Source: Acidimicrobiia bacterium UBA5794 (GTDB lineage: Bacteria; Actinomycetota; Acidimicrobiia; Spongiisociales; UBA5794). Taken from it: DNA of 64,000 nt. The stretch spans positions 1 to 64,000 of the forward strand of contig DIDS01000005.1 in NCBI GenBank assembly GCA_002418265.1, given 5' to 3'. The position numbers were made by a program, and so were the translations under genes. Under the pieces are notes generated by a model. That model searched no databases. It saw only the letters and a list, made by a program, of their open reading frames with translations, and had not been told where the DNA came from. Below are positions 8,317 through 17,795 of the stretch, in pieces (the stretch's first letter is position 1; the number at the start of each line of letters is the position of its first letter).

Positions 8317-9129
8317 TCAGATACCCGAAGACGGTCGATCTCTCACCGACGCGACGAATGCCGTGGTGGCTGCCGTCGTTTCGGTTGGGCGATCGAGGTG
8401 GGGGGAATGTCGACAATCGTCAAGGATGAGCGTCTCGACGTCTCCGCTGACCTGGGACGCCACAGCGTCGATCTGCGCCAGGGTGCCGTACTGATCTTCC
8501 CGCCCCTGGATCAGGAGCATCGGACACGTGATATCAGGGAGTGCCGCCTCGATGTTCCACGCAACGAAGTCGGGATCGTTCCATACGTTGCTCCAAGCGG
8601 TCATCGTCGCGAGCGGATCGCGGTGATATTTGGCCATGCGATCAATGACATCGGTTCCTTCGATACCGGCACTGAATTTGGCGATCTCTGCCAACCCCAT
8701 CGGTTCGGTGAACACATGTGGAGCGAGCAGCACGAGACCCGTCACTGGATATCGAGAGGCGTGAAGAAGCGCAATCGAGGCCCCGTCGGAATGACCGATG
8801 AGGATCGGATCAACTACATCGGCAGCCTCGATGACCTCGGCAAGGACATCGGCCTCGTGATCCATGAAATCGATCGGGCGATCCGTCTGCACGTCAGACC
8901 AACCATGCCCGTATCTGCTGTACACCACCGCCCGCTCCCCTACAGCTTTGACCACGTCTGTGGGAAACGATCGCCACAACTCGATCGAACCGAGGCCCTC
9001 GTGGAGGAACACGAGCGACGGTGCCGCGGCACCATCACCGATCACACGGACATCGAGCAGATGCCCGTCGATGCGAATCAGGTCGGCGTCAAGTGAAAGC
9101 TTTGGCCCCACACCATCCACCGAACTCAC
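8317..9129 (-). CDS. alpha/beta-fold hydrolase, probably a lactone or ester hydrolase of the box pathway
   Basis: A 270-residue alpha/beta hydrolase. The nucleophile elbow is GHSDG (about residues 112-116), the oxyanion-hole region follows FLHEG, and the acid/histidine partners lie in GREDQYG and CRHSPH near the C-terminus. It starts 1 bp after boxB and is the last gene of boxC-boxB-hydrolase. Box clusters in other bacteria often encode a hydrolase assigned to lactone opening, so that role is likely but not proven here. No signal peptide, so it acts in the cytoplasm. Confidence 0.8.
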   Translation of the reverse strand: MSSVDGVGPKLSLDADLIRIDGHLLDVRVIGDGAAAPSLVFLHEGLGSIELWRSFPTDVVKAVGERAVVYSRYGHGWSDVQTDRPIDFMDHEADVLAEVIEAADVVDPILIGHSDGASIALLHASRYPVTGLVLLAPHVFTEPMGLAEIAKFSAGIEGTDVIDRMAKYHRDPLATMTAWSNVWNDPDFVAWNIEAALPDITCPMLLIQGREDQYGTLAQIDAVASQVSGDVETLILDDCRHSPHLDRPTETTAATTAFVASVRDRPSSGI

Positions 9130-9130
9130 G

Positions 9131-10573
9131 TCAGGGGAGCTTGACGTAGAGGAAGTCCTCCGGCATGTTCTGGATCCCCCGTGTCGGTGGTGCGATCCAG
9201 CTTGCGAACTCTGCCGGCTCCTGCACGGGCTGCATCAGACTCTCGATGTGGATACGGTCATCCGACGTTGGAAGCCACTCGTTCCGACGGCTCTCCCACT
9301 CCTCGGATGTGACCAGCTTCCCCTCGGGGGTCACGTCGATGTCCGCAAACTCGCCGACAGACCGGTTGAATGCCGCGTGCGGCAAACGGAGTTCGAAGTC
9401 GATGTCCTTACCGGCAATCACGCGATTCCATCGTGTGACACCGCCTTGACAATCATCGATGAAGTCGTCACGCAGACGAGCATTCAAAGCGATCAGTGCC
9501 GGAACCTGAACCGGCTGAAGCCGTCCATCGACGAGCTTCATCACCGGATACGTGTCGTTGGTCAATCGATGATCATCGTCAATGGAAGTCTCGCGATATC
9601 GGCCCTTGATCCCTGCGTTGAAGAAGTTCGCCGCATTGGTCGACTCCTCCGAGCCGAACAAGTCCAATGTCAGTGAGAAATGAAGGTTCATCTTGCGTTG
9701 GATCGTCGGGAGATCGATCACGCCGAGTGCACGGACCGCCTCAAGATCGTACGGATCGCTGACACCGGCTGCGTCCATTGCATTCACCGTTGCCTCAACC
9801 ACACGGTTGACACCCGTATAGCCGACAAACATGTGATGCGCCTCTTCCGCAAGCATGAAGCGACACGTGCGAGAGAGCGGATCGAATCCGGATTGTGCAA
9901 GGGCTTCGAGCTGCATCTTGCCGTCACGGTCCGTGAAGTACGTGAACATGAAGAACGAAAGCCAGTCAGGAGTCTCCTCATTGAATGCGCCAAGCATCCT
10001 TGGGCGCTCATCGCTCCCCGACTGACGCAGCAACAGCTCGTGGGCCTCTTCACGGCCTGCCTTCCCGAAATACTTCTGGAGCAGATACACCATCGCCCAA
10101 AGGTGACGGCCCTCCTCAACATTGACCTGGAACAGATTCCGCAGGTCATAAAGCGATGGCGCCGTCGAGCCGAGGTAGCGTTGCTGCTCGACCGAAGCCG
10201 GTTCCGTATCACCCTGAATCACGATGAGGCGCCTCAGCATCGAGCGGTATTCCCCCGGCACCTCCTGCCAGGCAGGCTCGCCGAAATGCTCGCCGCAGGG
10301 GATCGTGCGACCCTCCTCGGCAGGGGCGAGCAGGATGCCCCAGCGATATTCAGGCATCTTGACATAGTCGAACTTCGCCCAACCACTTTTCTCGACGCTG
10401 ATCGCCGTCCTCAGGTAGACGTCGGCGGTCTGAAAACCGTCTGGGCCCATCGACATCCACCAGTCGATGTAACCGGGATGCCATTTCTCAAGTGCACGCT
10501 GCAGTTTTGGATCATCTGCCAAGCCCACGTTGTTGGGAATCAGTGCGTCGTAGTCCACCTTGTCAGTCGTCAT
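9131..10573 (-). CDS. boxB: benzoyl-CoA 2,3-epoxidase, oxygenase subunit
   Basis: A 480-residue BoxB. It is a class I di-iron protein that epoxidises benzoyl-CoA with oxygen in the aerobic hybrid benzoate pathway. Di-iron ligand motifs EEGRH (residues 153-157) and EEAHH (243-247) are present, with the family stretch WMSMGPDGFQTADVYLRTA at 39-57. The ATG at 10573 was chosen: it follows the boxC stop by 4 bp, and the upstream in-frame extension is boxC antiphase sequence. No boxA reductase gene is seen in the window, so the electron donor is encoded elsewhere or replaced. Confidence 0.95.
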   Translation of the reverse strand: MTTDKVDYDALIPNNVGLADDPKLQRALEKWHPGYIDWWMSMGPDGFQTADVYLRTAISVEKSGWAKFDYVKMPEYRWGILLAPAEEGRTIPCGEHFGEPAWQEVPGEYRSMLRRLIVIQGDTEPASVEQQRYLGSTAPSLYDLRNLFQVNVEEGRHLWAMVYLLQKYFGKAGREEAHELLLRQSGSDERPRMLGAFNEETPDWLSFFMFTYFTDRDGKMQLEALAQSGFDPLSRTCRFMLAEEAHHMFVGYTGVNRVVEATVNAMDAAGVSDPYDLEAVRALGVIDLPTIQRKMNLHFSLTLDLFGSEESTNAANFFNAGIKGRYRETSIDDDHRLTNDTYPVMKLVDGRLQPVQVPALIALNARLRDDFIDDCQGGVTRWNRVIAGKDIDFELRLPHAAFNRSVGEFADIDVTPEGKLVTSEEWESRRNEWLPTSDDRIHIESLMQPVQEPAEFASWIAPPTRGIQNMPEDFLYVKLP

Positions 10574-10577
10574 TGTC

Positions 10578-12221
10578 CTACACCCTCTTCTGGTCGTACT
10601 CGGGACGCAAGCCGGTCCCGTAGCGCCCGAGGGCGCCAACTTCTCCCGAGGCATTGGGGCGTTGGAACACCCAGTTCTGCCACGCGGTCAACCTACCGAA
10701 AATCTTCGTCTCCAAGGTTTCTGGTCCCGGGAATCGCAGGTTTGCTTCCATGGCCGTCAAGCTGTCGGGGCTGAAGGACGTTCGCTCCTCAAGTATCAAA
10801 CGAAGCTCATCCTCCCAGTCGATGTCATCAAAGATCTCGGTGACCAACCCTGCCTCCAGGGCTCCCTCGGCGTCAAGACGTGATCCGACAACCTTCTCTG
10901 CCTTCGTCCGTCCATCGTCGTCACCCCAAAAGCGGGTGGCGATACGCGTCAGGCCGTTCGACATGGGAAGCGGTCCATCGCTTGAGGCGGTGACGGCAAT
11001 CTCTGCAGACCTTCCATCGTCGTCCTCACCAGCAAACATGTACGCCCGATCGGCAGCGAGCGCCAGCTCGAACAGGATTCCACCAAAACACGAGCCGGGT
11101 TCAATCAACGCAACAATCGACCGGGATGAAACGTCGACACGTTTGAGGATCCGCCTCCAATACAGCATCACTTCGTTGACGAACCAATGCTCTCCGTACT
11201 CGTGGAGGAAGCGGTCGTGATCAAGCAAGAGCTCCAGGTTGCCTTCGGTGCGGATGATCCATGTACCGATCTCAAGTTCGTTGACCCGCATGTGCAAGAC
11301 CGCATCGTCGAGTTCCCGGGCTGCCCGCAATGCCCACCATGCCGCTCCGAGTGACGAGGCAGCGCCAGGGTCACTGGGGGCCGGTTCGGACGGTCCCGCA
11401 ATGGTGAACTCTGCTGAGCGTGCCACGCGGTCGATGGCGACCGACACCGAGGAGTAGGTCAATCTGTCGTCGGTTATCGTTCGATCGAGTGGTGTCAATG
11501 GTACGCCGACGGCGTCAGCCGGTCGCGGACTTGTTTGCGCGATTTCGGTCGCACGTTCATGAACCTGTTCATCGAACCGCGAGCCCGGAACAAGCTCGTC
11601 AATGAGCTTCCATTCAAGGGCCTTGGAGCCCTTGATGCCCTCTTCAACGGTACAGAAGACGTCCGCCCGATCGCGCCGAACGAACCGCTTGTCGACAAGG
11701 CGCGTCAGCCCACCGGTACCGGGAAGCACCCCAAGGAGCGGGACCTCGGGAAGGGCGACCGACGCGTTTCCGTCATCGATCAGCATGATGTGATCTGTTG
11801 CAAGCGCAAGTTCGTAACCACCACCGGCGGCAGTTCCATTGATCGCGGCGATGTATCGCTGGCCCGATTCTGTGGAAGCCTCTTCGATACCGTTTCGGGT
11901 TTCGTTTGTGAACTTGCAGAAGTTGACCTTGAGCGGATGAGGTGCCCCAGCAAGCATCGGGATGTTGGCACCAGCACAAAACACGCGGTCCATGGTCGAT
12001 CCAATGACGACCGCACCGACCTCCGGATGCTCGAACCGAAGACGTTGGATGGCATCTGCGAGCTCAATGTCGACACCGAGATCATACGAGTTGAGCTTCA
12101 ACGTGTATCCCTCATGGAGACCACCATCGGGATCCACATCCATGTCAAGCGTTGCGGCACGACCGTCGACAGCGAGCCGCCAGTGCCGGTAATTGTCGGG
12201 ATGTGTTTGAAAGTCGATCAC
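10578..12221 (-). CDS. boxC: benzoyl-CoA-dihydrodiol lyase (2,3-epoxybenzoyl-CoA dihydrolase)
   Basis: A 547-residue enzyme with a duplicated crotonase (enoyl-CoA hydratase) fold. It hydrolytically opens 2,3-epoxybenzoyl-CoA to 3,4-didehydroadipyl-CoA semialdehyde and formate. The N-terminal half has crotonase-like blocks (VFCAGANIPML, INGTAAGGGYELAL, LPEVPLLGVLPGTGG). The C-terminal half has a second, diverged crotonase region (CFGGILFELALAADRAY). The start is a GTG with GAGGA 4 nt upstream. First gene of the box operon; a divergent aryl-CoA-ligase gene begins about 100 bp away. Length fits the family (about 550). Confidence 0.95.
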   Translation of the reverse strand: MIDFQTHPDNYRHWRLAVDGRAATLDMDVDPDGGLHEGYTLKLNSYDLGVDIELADAIQRLRFEHPEVGAVVIGSTMDRVFCAGANIPMLAGAPHPLKVNFCKFTNETRNGIEEASTESGQRYIAAINGTAAGGGYELALATDHIMLIDDGNASVALPEVPLLGVLPGTGGLTRLVDKRFVRRDRADVFCTVEEGIKGSKALEWKLIDELVPGSRFDEQVHERATEIAQTSPRPADAVGVPLTPLDRTITDDRLTYSSVSVAIDRVARSAEFTIAGPSEPAPSDPGAASSLGAAWWALRAARELDDAVLHMRVNELEIGTWIIRTEGNLELLLDHDRFLHEYGEHWFVNEVMLYWRRILKRVDVSSRSIVALIEPGSCFGGILFELALAADRAYMFAGEDDDGRSAEIAVTASSDGPLPMSNGLTRIATRFWGDDDGRTKAEKVVGSRLDAEGALEAGLVTEIFDDIDWEDELRLILEERTSFSPDSLTAMEANLRFPGPETLETKIFGRLTAWQNWVFQRPNASGEVGALGRYGTGLRPEYDQKRV

Positions 12222-12327
12222 GTGTCCTCAGAATAGCGACTATCCCCGCTGCCGATTACGCAACAGCGGAGTGGTTGAAGGTGAACTCAGCTTGCATACC
12301 GACGGCGAACCGGGGCACACTGTGGAT

Positions 12328-13623
12328 GTGGGGACCACTTTTTTCGACAAGGCAATAGAGACTCTTCCGCAAGAGCGGATGCGCGCGCTCCAGGAGGCCA
12401 AATTGGCTGCCCTCGTGGAGGCCACCTACGGCGTCAACCGGTTCGTGACAAACAAACTCGACACCGTTGGAGCCTCGGGCGGTGACATCCGAACCATCGA
12501 CGATCTATCGAGGTTGCCGCTCACGACCAAGGCGGACCTCATGGCGGGTCAAGGTGAAAGCAGGACCAACACCAACTGCACGTATCCCGAGAGCGCCTAC
12601 ACGCGGGTGCACCAGACATCTGGCACGACCGGGGCCCCACTTCGCGTGTTCGACACCGCCGACAGCTGGGCATGGTGGGAGTATTGCTGGGGCTTTGTCC
12701 TCTCGGGTGCTGGCTTGACCTCCAACGACCGGCTCTTCATACCATTCTCATTCGGTCCATTCATCGGTTTCTGGGCCGCCGTTGGTGGCGCACGTAATGT
12801 CGGGGCGCTCATGGTGCCGGGCGGTGGCCGAACATCCCCACAACGTCTCGGACTGATGGCCGAAATGCAGGTAACGGCGATGACATGTACTCCCACGTAC
12901 GCTCTTCGGTTGGCTGAGGTGGCTCGTGGTGAGGGATTCGACCTGAGCCAAATCCCGATGCGGCTGACCGTCCATGCCGGAGAACCAGGGGCGAATGTAC
13001 CGGCGACCAAACAACGCATCGAAACTGCGTGGGGTGCCAAGTGCTACGACCATGCCGGAGCATCCGAGGTCGGTGCACACAGCTTCGAGTGCGAGGCTCA
13101 ACCCGGCGGAACACATGCAATCGACAGCGAGTTCATCATCGAGGTACTCGATCCTGAAACCGGAAAGGCCGTCGATCCGGGCGAGGAAGGGGAGCTCGTC
13201 ATCACCAACCTCGGCCGTATCGGCTTCCCTGTGTTGCGCTACCGAACCGGAGACGTTGTGCGTGTCGCGACCGAGCCGTGTCCGTGCGGGAGAACGTTCA
13301 CACGGTTCGACGGCGGCGTCATCGGACGTGCCGATGACATGATTGTCGTGCGGGGCGTGAACATATTCCCTGCCGCCGTTGAAAACATATTACGCGGATG
13401 CGACGGGATCGAAGAGTTCCGCGTCACGGTGACAACGCGCCGTGAAATGGCAGAACTCCTGATCGAAATTGAGTGTCAAGACGGAATCGACACCCATCTC
13501 GCGAGAGCTGCAGTTCGCGCAGGATTCGAAGCCGCAGTCGGACTCCGACCCGATGTCGAGGTGGTCGTGCTCGGCACGCTCCCCCGGTTCGAACTCAAGG
13601 CACAGCGTTTCGTGAGGAAATAG
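12328..13623 (+). CDS. phenylacetate-CoA ligase-like (PaaK family) aryl-CoA ligase
   Basis: About 431 residues of the PaaK branch of adenylate-forming enzymes. Motifs are the ATP-binding HQTSGTTG (about 97-104), GASEVG, YRTGDVV and the cysteine-rich CPCGRTFTRFDGGVIGRADDM region. Such enzymes activate phenylacetate, benzoate or related aryl acids to CoA thioesters. It is divergent from boxC and inside the benzoate block, so it probably feeds the box pathway. The frame is open from a GTG at 12271. I chose the GTG at 12328 because family proteins begin near there (FFDKAIETL...), but no good ribosome site marks either start. Confidence 0.85.
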   Translation: MGTTFFDKAIETLPQERMRALQEAKLAALVEATYGVNRFVTNKLDTVGASGGDIRTIDDLSRLPLTTKADLMAGQGESRTNTNCTYPESAYTRVHQTSGTTGAPLRVFDTADSWAWWEYCWGFVLSGAGLTSNDRLFIPFSFGPFIGFWAAVGGARNVGALMVPGGGRTSPQRLGLMAEMQVTAMTCTPTYALRLAEVARGEGFDLSQIPMRLTVHAGEPGANVPATKQRIETAWGAKCYDHAGASEVGAHSFECEAQPGGTHAIDSEFIIEVLDPETGKAVDPGEEGELVITNLGRIGFPVLRYRTGDVVRVATEPCPCGRTFTRFDGGVIGRADDMIVVRGVNIFPAAVENILRGCDGIEEFRVTVTTRREMAELLIEIECQDGIDTHLARAAVRAGFEAAVGLRPDVEVVVLGTLPRFELKAQRFVRK

Positions 13624-13653
13624 CCCGCGCACGCTGCGACGGCATGTGGTTCG

Positions 13654-14499
13654 TCACTCAGCCGACCGAAGCGACGACTCGTCCGGACGCCATACGAACA
13701 CGGCCCGCTTTGAATGGGCCACCACACCCGTGGCGACGCTACCACCAAACAGGCGACTCAACCCTGAACGGCCGTGCGTTGACATGACAACAGTTCCGTT
13801 GTCCCCGGTGAAGTCGAGGATCGCTCGTGTCGGGTCATCTCCGTGCAACACGTCGAACTCAGCCGCGAAGTTCCGCTGGGTGGCAAGATCACGAGCAAGC
13901 CGGTTCACGTAGCTTGATTCCACCAACGAGGATGGGCTTTCGACTTGGGCGGCAAATGCGGCAGCAGCTCGGTGGGAAACCACGGAGACGATCCACAAGG
14001 GGACACCCAGTATTTCCGCCAGATCAGCACTCACATTGAGCGCTGATTCAGACAACTCGGAGCCATCGACCGGTACAACCACTCGCTCCGTCTCACTCCC
14101 GGGTTGACGCTCGACCTTCGGTCCGACGAGCGCGACGGGTCGTCTCACCTTTCGGATGACGTCCTCAGCGACCGATCCGATGTGTCCCTGGTGGGGAAGC
14201 AACGAGGCCGCGGTTGCCATGCAAACGAGTCCGGTTGTACCGACGGTGTCGGTGATCGCCTCGGCGGGATCGTCTGAATCCGACACCGACACGCTGACGT
14301 CGTCGTTGACGGAATAGAGCTTGGCGATCGCTTGGAGCCATCGGAGTTGCTCGTCTGGATCATACGAAGTTGAGAACAGGCGCGTTGGTATTCCGATCCT
14401 GCGTGCGAGCCTCACCGCGACCGGGACGGCACGAACACTGGGATCTCGACCGTCGAGGGGAACGATGATCTCCGTCGAACCGACAATGGATTCATTCAT
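13654..14499 (-). CDS. universal stress protein with two Usp domains
   Basis: A 281-residue tandem UspA-type protein. The C-terminal domain has the nucleotide-binding G-x2-G-x9-GS pattern (STHGRSGLSRLFGGS, about 239-253). In the N-terminal domain the matching region is degenerate (MATAASLLPHQGHIGS). Each domain starts with a V-P-(L/V)-DG strand. Its ATG overlaps the livM stop by 4 bp, so it is translated as the last gene of the putative aromatic-acid importer operon. That is an uncommon partnership, suggesting a stress or energy-sensing role tied to transport; that role is inference. Confidence 0.9.
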   Translation of the reverse strand: MNESIVGSTEIIVPLDGRDPSVRAVPVAVRLARRIGIPTRLFSTSYDPDEQLRWLQAIAKLYSVNDDVSVSVSDSDDPAEAITDTVGTTGLVCMATAASLLPHQGHIGSVAEDVIRKVRRPVALVGPKVERQPGSETERVVVPVDGSELSESALNVSADLAEILGVPLWIVSVVSHRAAAAFAAQVESPSSLVESSYVNRLARDLATQRNFAAEFDVLHGDDPTRAILDFTGDNGTVVMSTHGRSGLSRLFGGSVATGVVAHSKRAVFVWRPDESSLRSAE

Positions 14500-15506
14500 G
14501 GCAAACCCTTTCGACGCTCCCGAAGGCGGGTAATGCCGATGACGATCGCCCCCACGACACCCTGTGGAAGTGCAAGAAACAGAACAATGAGAAGGACACC
14601 TTCAACGATCAGTCTGAGTTGGCTGAATGATGCAAGAACTTCGCCGAGGTAGGTGAAGAAGGCGGACCCGACAACCGGACCGAGCAGGGTTCCGATTCCC
14701 CCGAACACCAACATGACGAGTACCTGAACATCAACATGCACGAAGGTGAAAGTCGCCGGGCTGATAAAGCCTTCGACATGGGCCCACAGTGCACCGGAAA
14801 GACCAAGCATGGCACCCCCGATCGCACCGGCGTAGATGCGGTACTTCGCAACGTTGACCCCCGACAGCTCAGCCGAGAGCTGATCATCGCGTAGTGCCCG
14901 AAATGCCCATCCCATCCTGGAGCGGTGAATCGCCACGTACGCCAGCAGAAATCCAATCAACAGGGTGAGAAACACATAATACGGAGGAATCTGTCCTCGG
15001 AAGAACGCACCCTTGCCTGCGTCGATCACCATGCCCGTCTCACCTCCGGTCAGGGATCGCTGGCCGAGCAGAAGGTTGTCGAACGCAAGTGAGAACGTCA
15101 GTGTGACGATTCCGGTGAAGATGATCCCAAGCGACCGCCGAACGGCGATCCAGCTGAACAGACCACTGATGATCATGGCAACGATCATCCCGAGGATGAT
15201 CGTCAGCGGCAGCGGCAAACTGAGACGATCAGATGTGATCGCCGACGTGTAGGCACCAACACCAGCAAGCGCTCCCACTGCGAGGAAGAGTTGGTCGGTG
15301 CTGCCGAAGATCAGGTTGAACGCAGTGGCGTAGCAGGCAAACAGGAGACCCGAGACTGCGACCCCGGTGAGCGTCCGCGAATCGCCGATCCACAGCGGCA
15401 CCAGCGACAGGATGACGGCAGTGATTGCAACGGCGACATACGGCACCATGACGGATCTCCGTCCATTGCCAGCCACCAAGGAACGAGTGCGGGACAGAGT
15501 CGTCAC
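14496..15506 (-). CDS. branched-chain amino acid/aromatic acid-type ABC permease (LivM family)
   Basis: A 336-residue polytopic permease of the LivM family with about nine or ten hydrophobic segments and the EAA-like loop GRSRMGWAFRALRDDQLSAELSG split by family-typical residues (about 190-212). It pairs with the LivH-type permease; the start overlaps that gene's stop by 4 bp. The whole importer lies between benzoate-activation genes, so an aromatic carboxylate is the likely cargo. Confidence 0.9.
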   Translation of the reverse strand: MTTLSRTRSLVAGNGRRSVMVPYVAVAITAVILSLVPLWIGDSRTLTGVAVSGLLFACYATAFNLIFGSTDQLFLAVGALAGVGAYTSAITSDRLSLPLPLTIILGMIVAMIISGLFSWIAVRRSLGIIFTGIVTLTFSLAFDNLLLGQRSLTGGETGMVIDAGKGAFFRGQIPPYYVFLTLLIGFLLAYVAIHRSRMGWAFRALRDDQLSAELSGVNVAKYRIYAGAIGGAMLGLSGALWAHVEGFISPATFTFVHVDVQVLVMLVFGGIGTLLGPVVGSAFFTYLGEVLASFSQLRLIVEGVLLIVLFLALPQGVVGAIVIGITRLRERRKGLP

Positions 15507-16360
15507 GTGTACTCCCCGAACAGTCCAGACGGTCGGAGCAGGATCGTGAGTGCAGCGGCAACAAGAAGCACGATCGTCGTGATGTATGAACCTATGTAGA
15601 ACGAACTGAGCGCGTTGACGACACCGAGAATAAGTCCAGCCAGCATCGCACCTTTGACGCTTCCGAGGCCGCCAACAACCGTGACGAGCAAGGCAAGGAT
15701 CGTGAGAGAGAACCCTTCGCTGACCGGTACGGGGCTTGTCATCGATCGTGTGACCGCGACAAGCCCAGCGATCGCCCCACTCAGCGTGAAGATCAACATC
15801 CGAACAGATGCCGGGTTGATACCACAGAGTCTTGCACCGACTTCATCCTGGATCACTGACCTGACGGCCTTTCCGGCAGTCGTCCTACGGAAGAACAAGA
15901 TGAGTCCAACACCAGCCAGAATCGTGATCGCCGAAGCAAGGAGGCTTCCCACTCGCATGGGTACACCGAGTATTGAAATGGCATCCCCACCAATGCTCAA
16001 ACTCAGGGCTTCAATCGGGAGCTTCCACACCAGGTAGCCGTTGATGATGAAGGCAACGCCGATCGTCAGGAGGATGCTGAGAAGGACGCGTTGGTCGCCA
16101 CGACGGCGATACACGGGACGCATGATGGTGACATTGAGCAAGAGACTGAGCGCCGCCCCTGTCAGAATGCCGAGAGCAACGGCTGGCACCGCGGGAAGAC
16201 CCGATCGCATCGCTACCGACACAACGATTGCAGAGGCAACTGCCATGGCCCCATACGCAAGGTTGAGAACTCCTCCCATCCCGTACACAATCGTGAGGCC
16301 AACACCAAGCAGGCCGAACTGGAGTCCGAGAACAAGCCCGTCGAGGATGGCAGCGGTCAT
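15503..16360 (-). CDS. branched-chain amino acid/aromatic acid-type ABC permease (LivH family)
   Basis: A 285-residue LivH-family permease with about eight membrane segments. Typical blocks are YGMGGVLNLAYGAM (residues 26-39) and the cytoplasmic loop GKAVRSVIQDEVGARLCGINP that docks the ATPases. Start codon overlaps the preceding livF-type stop by 4 bp. Part of the operon bclA-like ligase, binding protein, LivG, LivF, LivH, LivM, Usp. Confidence 0.9.
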   Translation of the reverse strand: MTAAILDGLVLGLQFGLLGVGLTIVYGMGGVLNLAYGAMAVASAIVVSVAMRSGLPAVPAVALGILTGAALSLLLNVTIMRPVYRRRGDQRVLLSILLTIGVAFIINGYLVWKLPIEALSLSIGGDAISILGVPMRVGSLLASAITILAGVGLILFFRRTTAGKAVRSVIQDEVGARLCGINPASVRMLIFTLSGAIAGLVAVTRSMTSPVPVSEGFSLTILALLVTVVGGLGSVKGAMLAGLILGVVNALSSFYIGSYITTIVLLVAAALTILLRPSGLFGEYT

Positions 16361-17055
16361 GCAACCCCCAGATACGCTTTTTGCACCATGGGGTTGTCAC
16401 GGAGCTCTGCTGCTGACCCCTCAAGCTGAATGGAGCCGTTCTCAAGCACGTATCCCCGATCGGCGATACTGAGAACAAGGGGAACCTGTTGTTCAGCGAC
16501 CAACACGGCAATGCCGTGGTCGCGAAGTGTGGCAATCGATTGGTAGGTGTTCACTGCAAGACTGGGCGCTATTCCGGTCGTTGGCTCATCAAGAATGAGA
16601 AGTTTTGGGATCGCCATGAGGGCACGTGCCACGGCGAGCATTTGTTGTTCTCCCCCACTCATCGTGCCCGCAGCCTGTCGTTTTCGTTCGCCAAGTCTCG
16701 GAAACAACTCGAATATGAGCGCCCGACGATCTGAATCCGGACGCTTCGGATAAGCACCAAGCGTGAGATTCTCGTCAACCGTCATTCCTGGGAAGAGGTG
16801 TCGCTCCGCAGGAACGAACGCTATTCCGGCCCGAGAAATCTGATAGACGGGTCGGTTCGCAATCGAACCACCTTCGTAGATGACGTCCCCGTCGAGGACC
16901 GGCAACAGACCGCACACAGAGCGTAAAAGGGTGGATTTGCCGGCACCGTTTGATCCGATGATCGCAACAATCTCGCCGTCATCGACCTGGATGTCCACAT
17001 CGTTGACAACCGCCTTGTTGTTATATCCAGCATCGAGAGCGCGTACCTCAAGCAT
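16357..17055 (-). CDS. LivF-type ABC transporter ATP-binding protein
   Basis: A 232-residue ABC ATPase of the LivF subfamily. Walker A is GSNGAGKST (about 35-43), the signature is TMSGGEQQML and Walker B is LLILDEPTTGIAP. The LivF-type C-terminus lacks the extension found in LivG. I chose the ATG at 17055, since the upstream open frame is antiphase sequence of the preceding gene. It overlaps the LivG-type gene by 8 bp. It energises one side of the LivHM channel. Confidence 0.9.
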   Translation of the reverse strand: MLEVRALDAGYNNKAVVNDVDIQVDDGEIVAIIGSNGAGKSTLLRSVCGLLPVLDGDVIYEGGSIANRPVYQISRAGIAFVPAERHLFPGMTVDENLTLGAYPKRPDSDRRALIFELFPRLGERKRQAAGTMSGGEQQMLAVARALMAIPKLLILDEPTTGIAPSLAVNTYQSIATLRDHGIAVLVAEQQVPLVLSIADRGYVLENGSIQLEGSAAELRDNPMVQKAYLGVA

Positions 17056-17788
17056 CGGGGAGCGCCTTGCCGCCGAGATATGCCTTGACAACTTTCGGGT
17101 CACGCATGACGACCTGAGGGTCGCCGCTGGTGAGCAACCTGCCAAAGTCCAACACAGCGATGCGCTCCGCAAGGCTCAGAACTGCCTTCATGACATGTTC
17201 GACCCAGATGACTGTGACGCCGTGGCGATCTCGCAGCCTTCGGATCAATTCGATCGACGATGCTGTTTCAGTGTCGTTGAGTCCCGCCATGACCTCATCG
17301 AGGAGAAGCAGCTTCGGGCGACCAGCGATGGCTCTGGCAAGATCGACATAACGCTGCTCATGAAGGTTCAGCTTGTCGATTGCAAGGTCGGCCTTGGACG
17401 AGAGGCCCACGACGGCGAGCATCTCATCCGCCTCCTCATACGCATCTGATTCCGATACACCTTTGGGGTTTCCGAACATGGCTCCGATCACGACGTTCTC
17501 GCGGACGGTAAGTGAGCCGAAGATCCGTGGGGTTTGAAGAACCATCGCGATGCCCGCTTTTCGAATGCGATGGGTTGACATCTTCGTGATATCAGTCCCG
17601 GAGAACCGGATCGTTCCGCTCGTCGCAGGGTGTATCCCGATGATCGTCTTGAGCAGCGTACTTTTTCCAGCCCCATTGGGTCCAACGATGGCGAGGATTT
17701 CGCCATCGTTGAACCCGAATGTGACTCCGTCTACGGCGGGTAATCCACCGAAGTGTTTCTCGAGTTCGACGAGCTCAAGAACCGCCAT
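17048..17788 (-). CDS. LivG-type ABC transporter ATP-binding protein
   Basis: A 246-residue ABC ATPase of the LivG subfamily. It has Walker A GPNGAGKST (about 36-44), the LivG-specific arginine-rich RIRKAGIAMVLQTPRIFGSLTV region, signature LNLHEQRYVDLARA (a degenerate LSGG-type sequence usual in this subfamily) and Walker B LLLLDEVMAGLN. It starts 7 bp after the binding-protein gene. Confidence 0.9.
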   Translation of the reverse strand: MAVLELVELEKHFGGLPAVDGVTFGFNDGEILAIVGPNGAGKSTLLKTIIGIHPATSGTIRFSGTDITKMSTHRIRKAGIAMVLQTPRIFGSLTVRENVVIGAMFGNPKGVSESDAYEEADEMLAVVGLSSKADLAIDKLNLHEQRYVDLARAIAGRPKLLLLDEVMAGLNDTETASSIELIRRLRDRHGVTVIWVEHVMKAVLSLAERIAVLDFGRLLTSGDPQVVMRDPKVVKAYLGGKALPDA

Positions 17789-17795
17789 CTACTGC

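Noticed and set aside
8103..8429. Small plus-strand frame in the gap before the cobalamin leader
   Set aside because: No ribosome site, poor composition, and its end overlaps the box hydrolase gene on the other strand.
9680..10774. 364-codon plus-strand frame opposite boxB
   Set aside because: Shadow of boxB, which has both di-iron motifs in the other strand.
12222..12327. Clear sigma-70 promoters in the boxC/ligase divergent gap
   Set aside because: TTGAAG at 12275 has no convincing -10 at the right distance; left unannotated.
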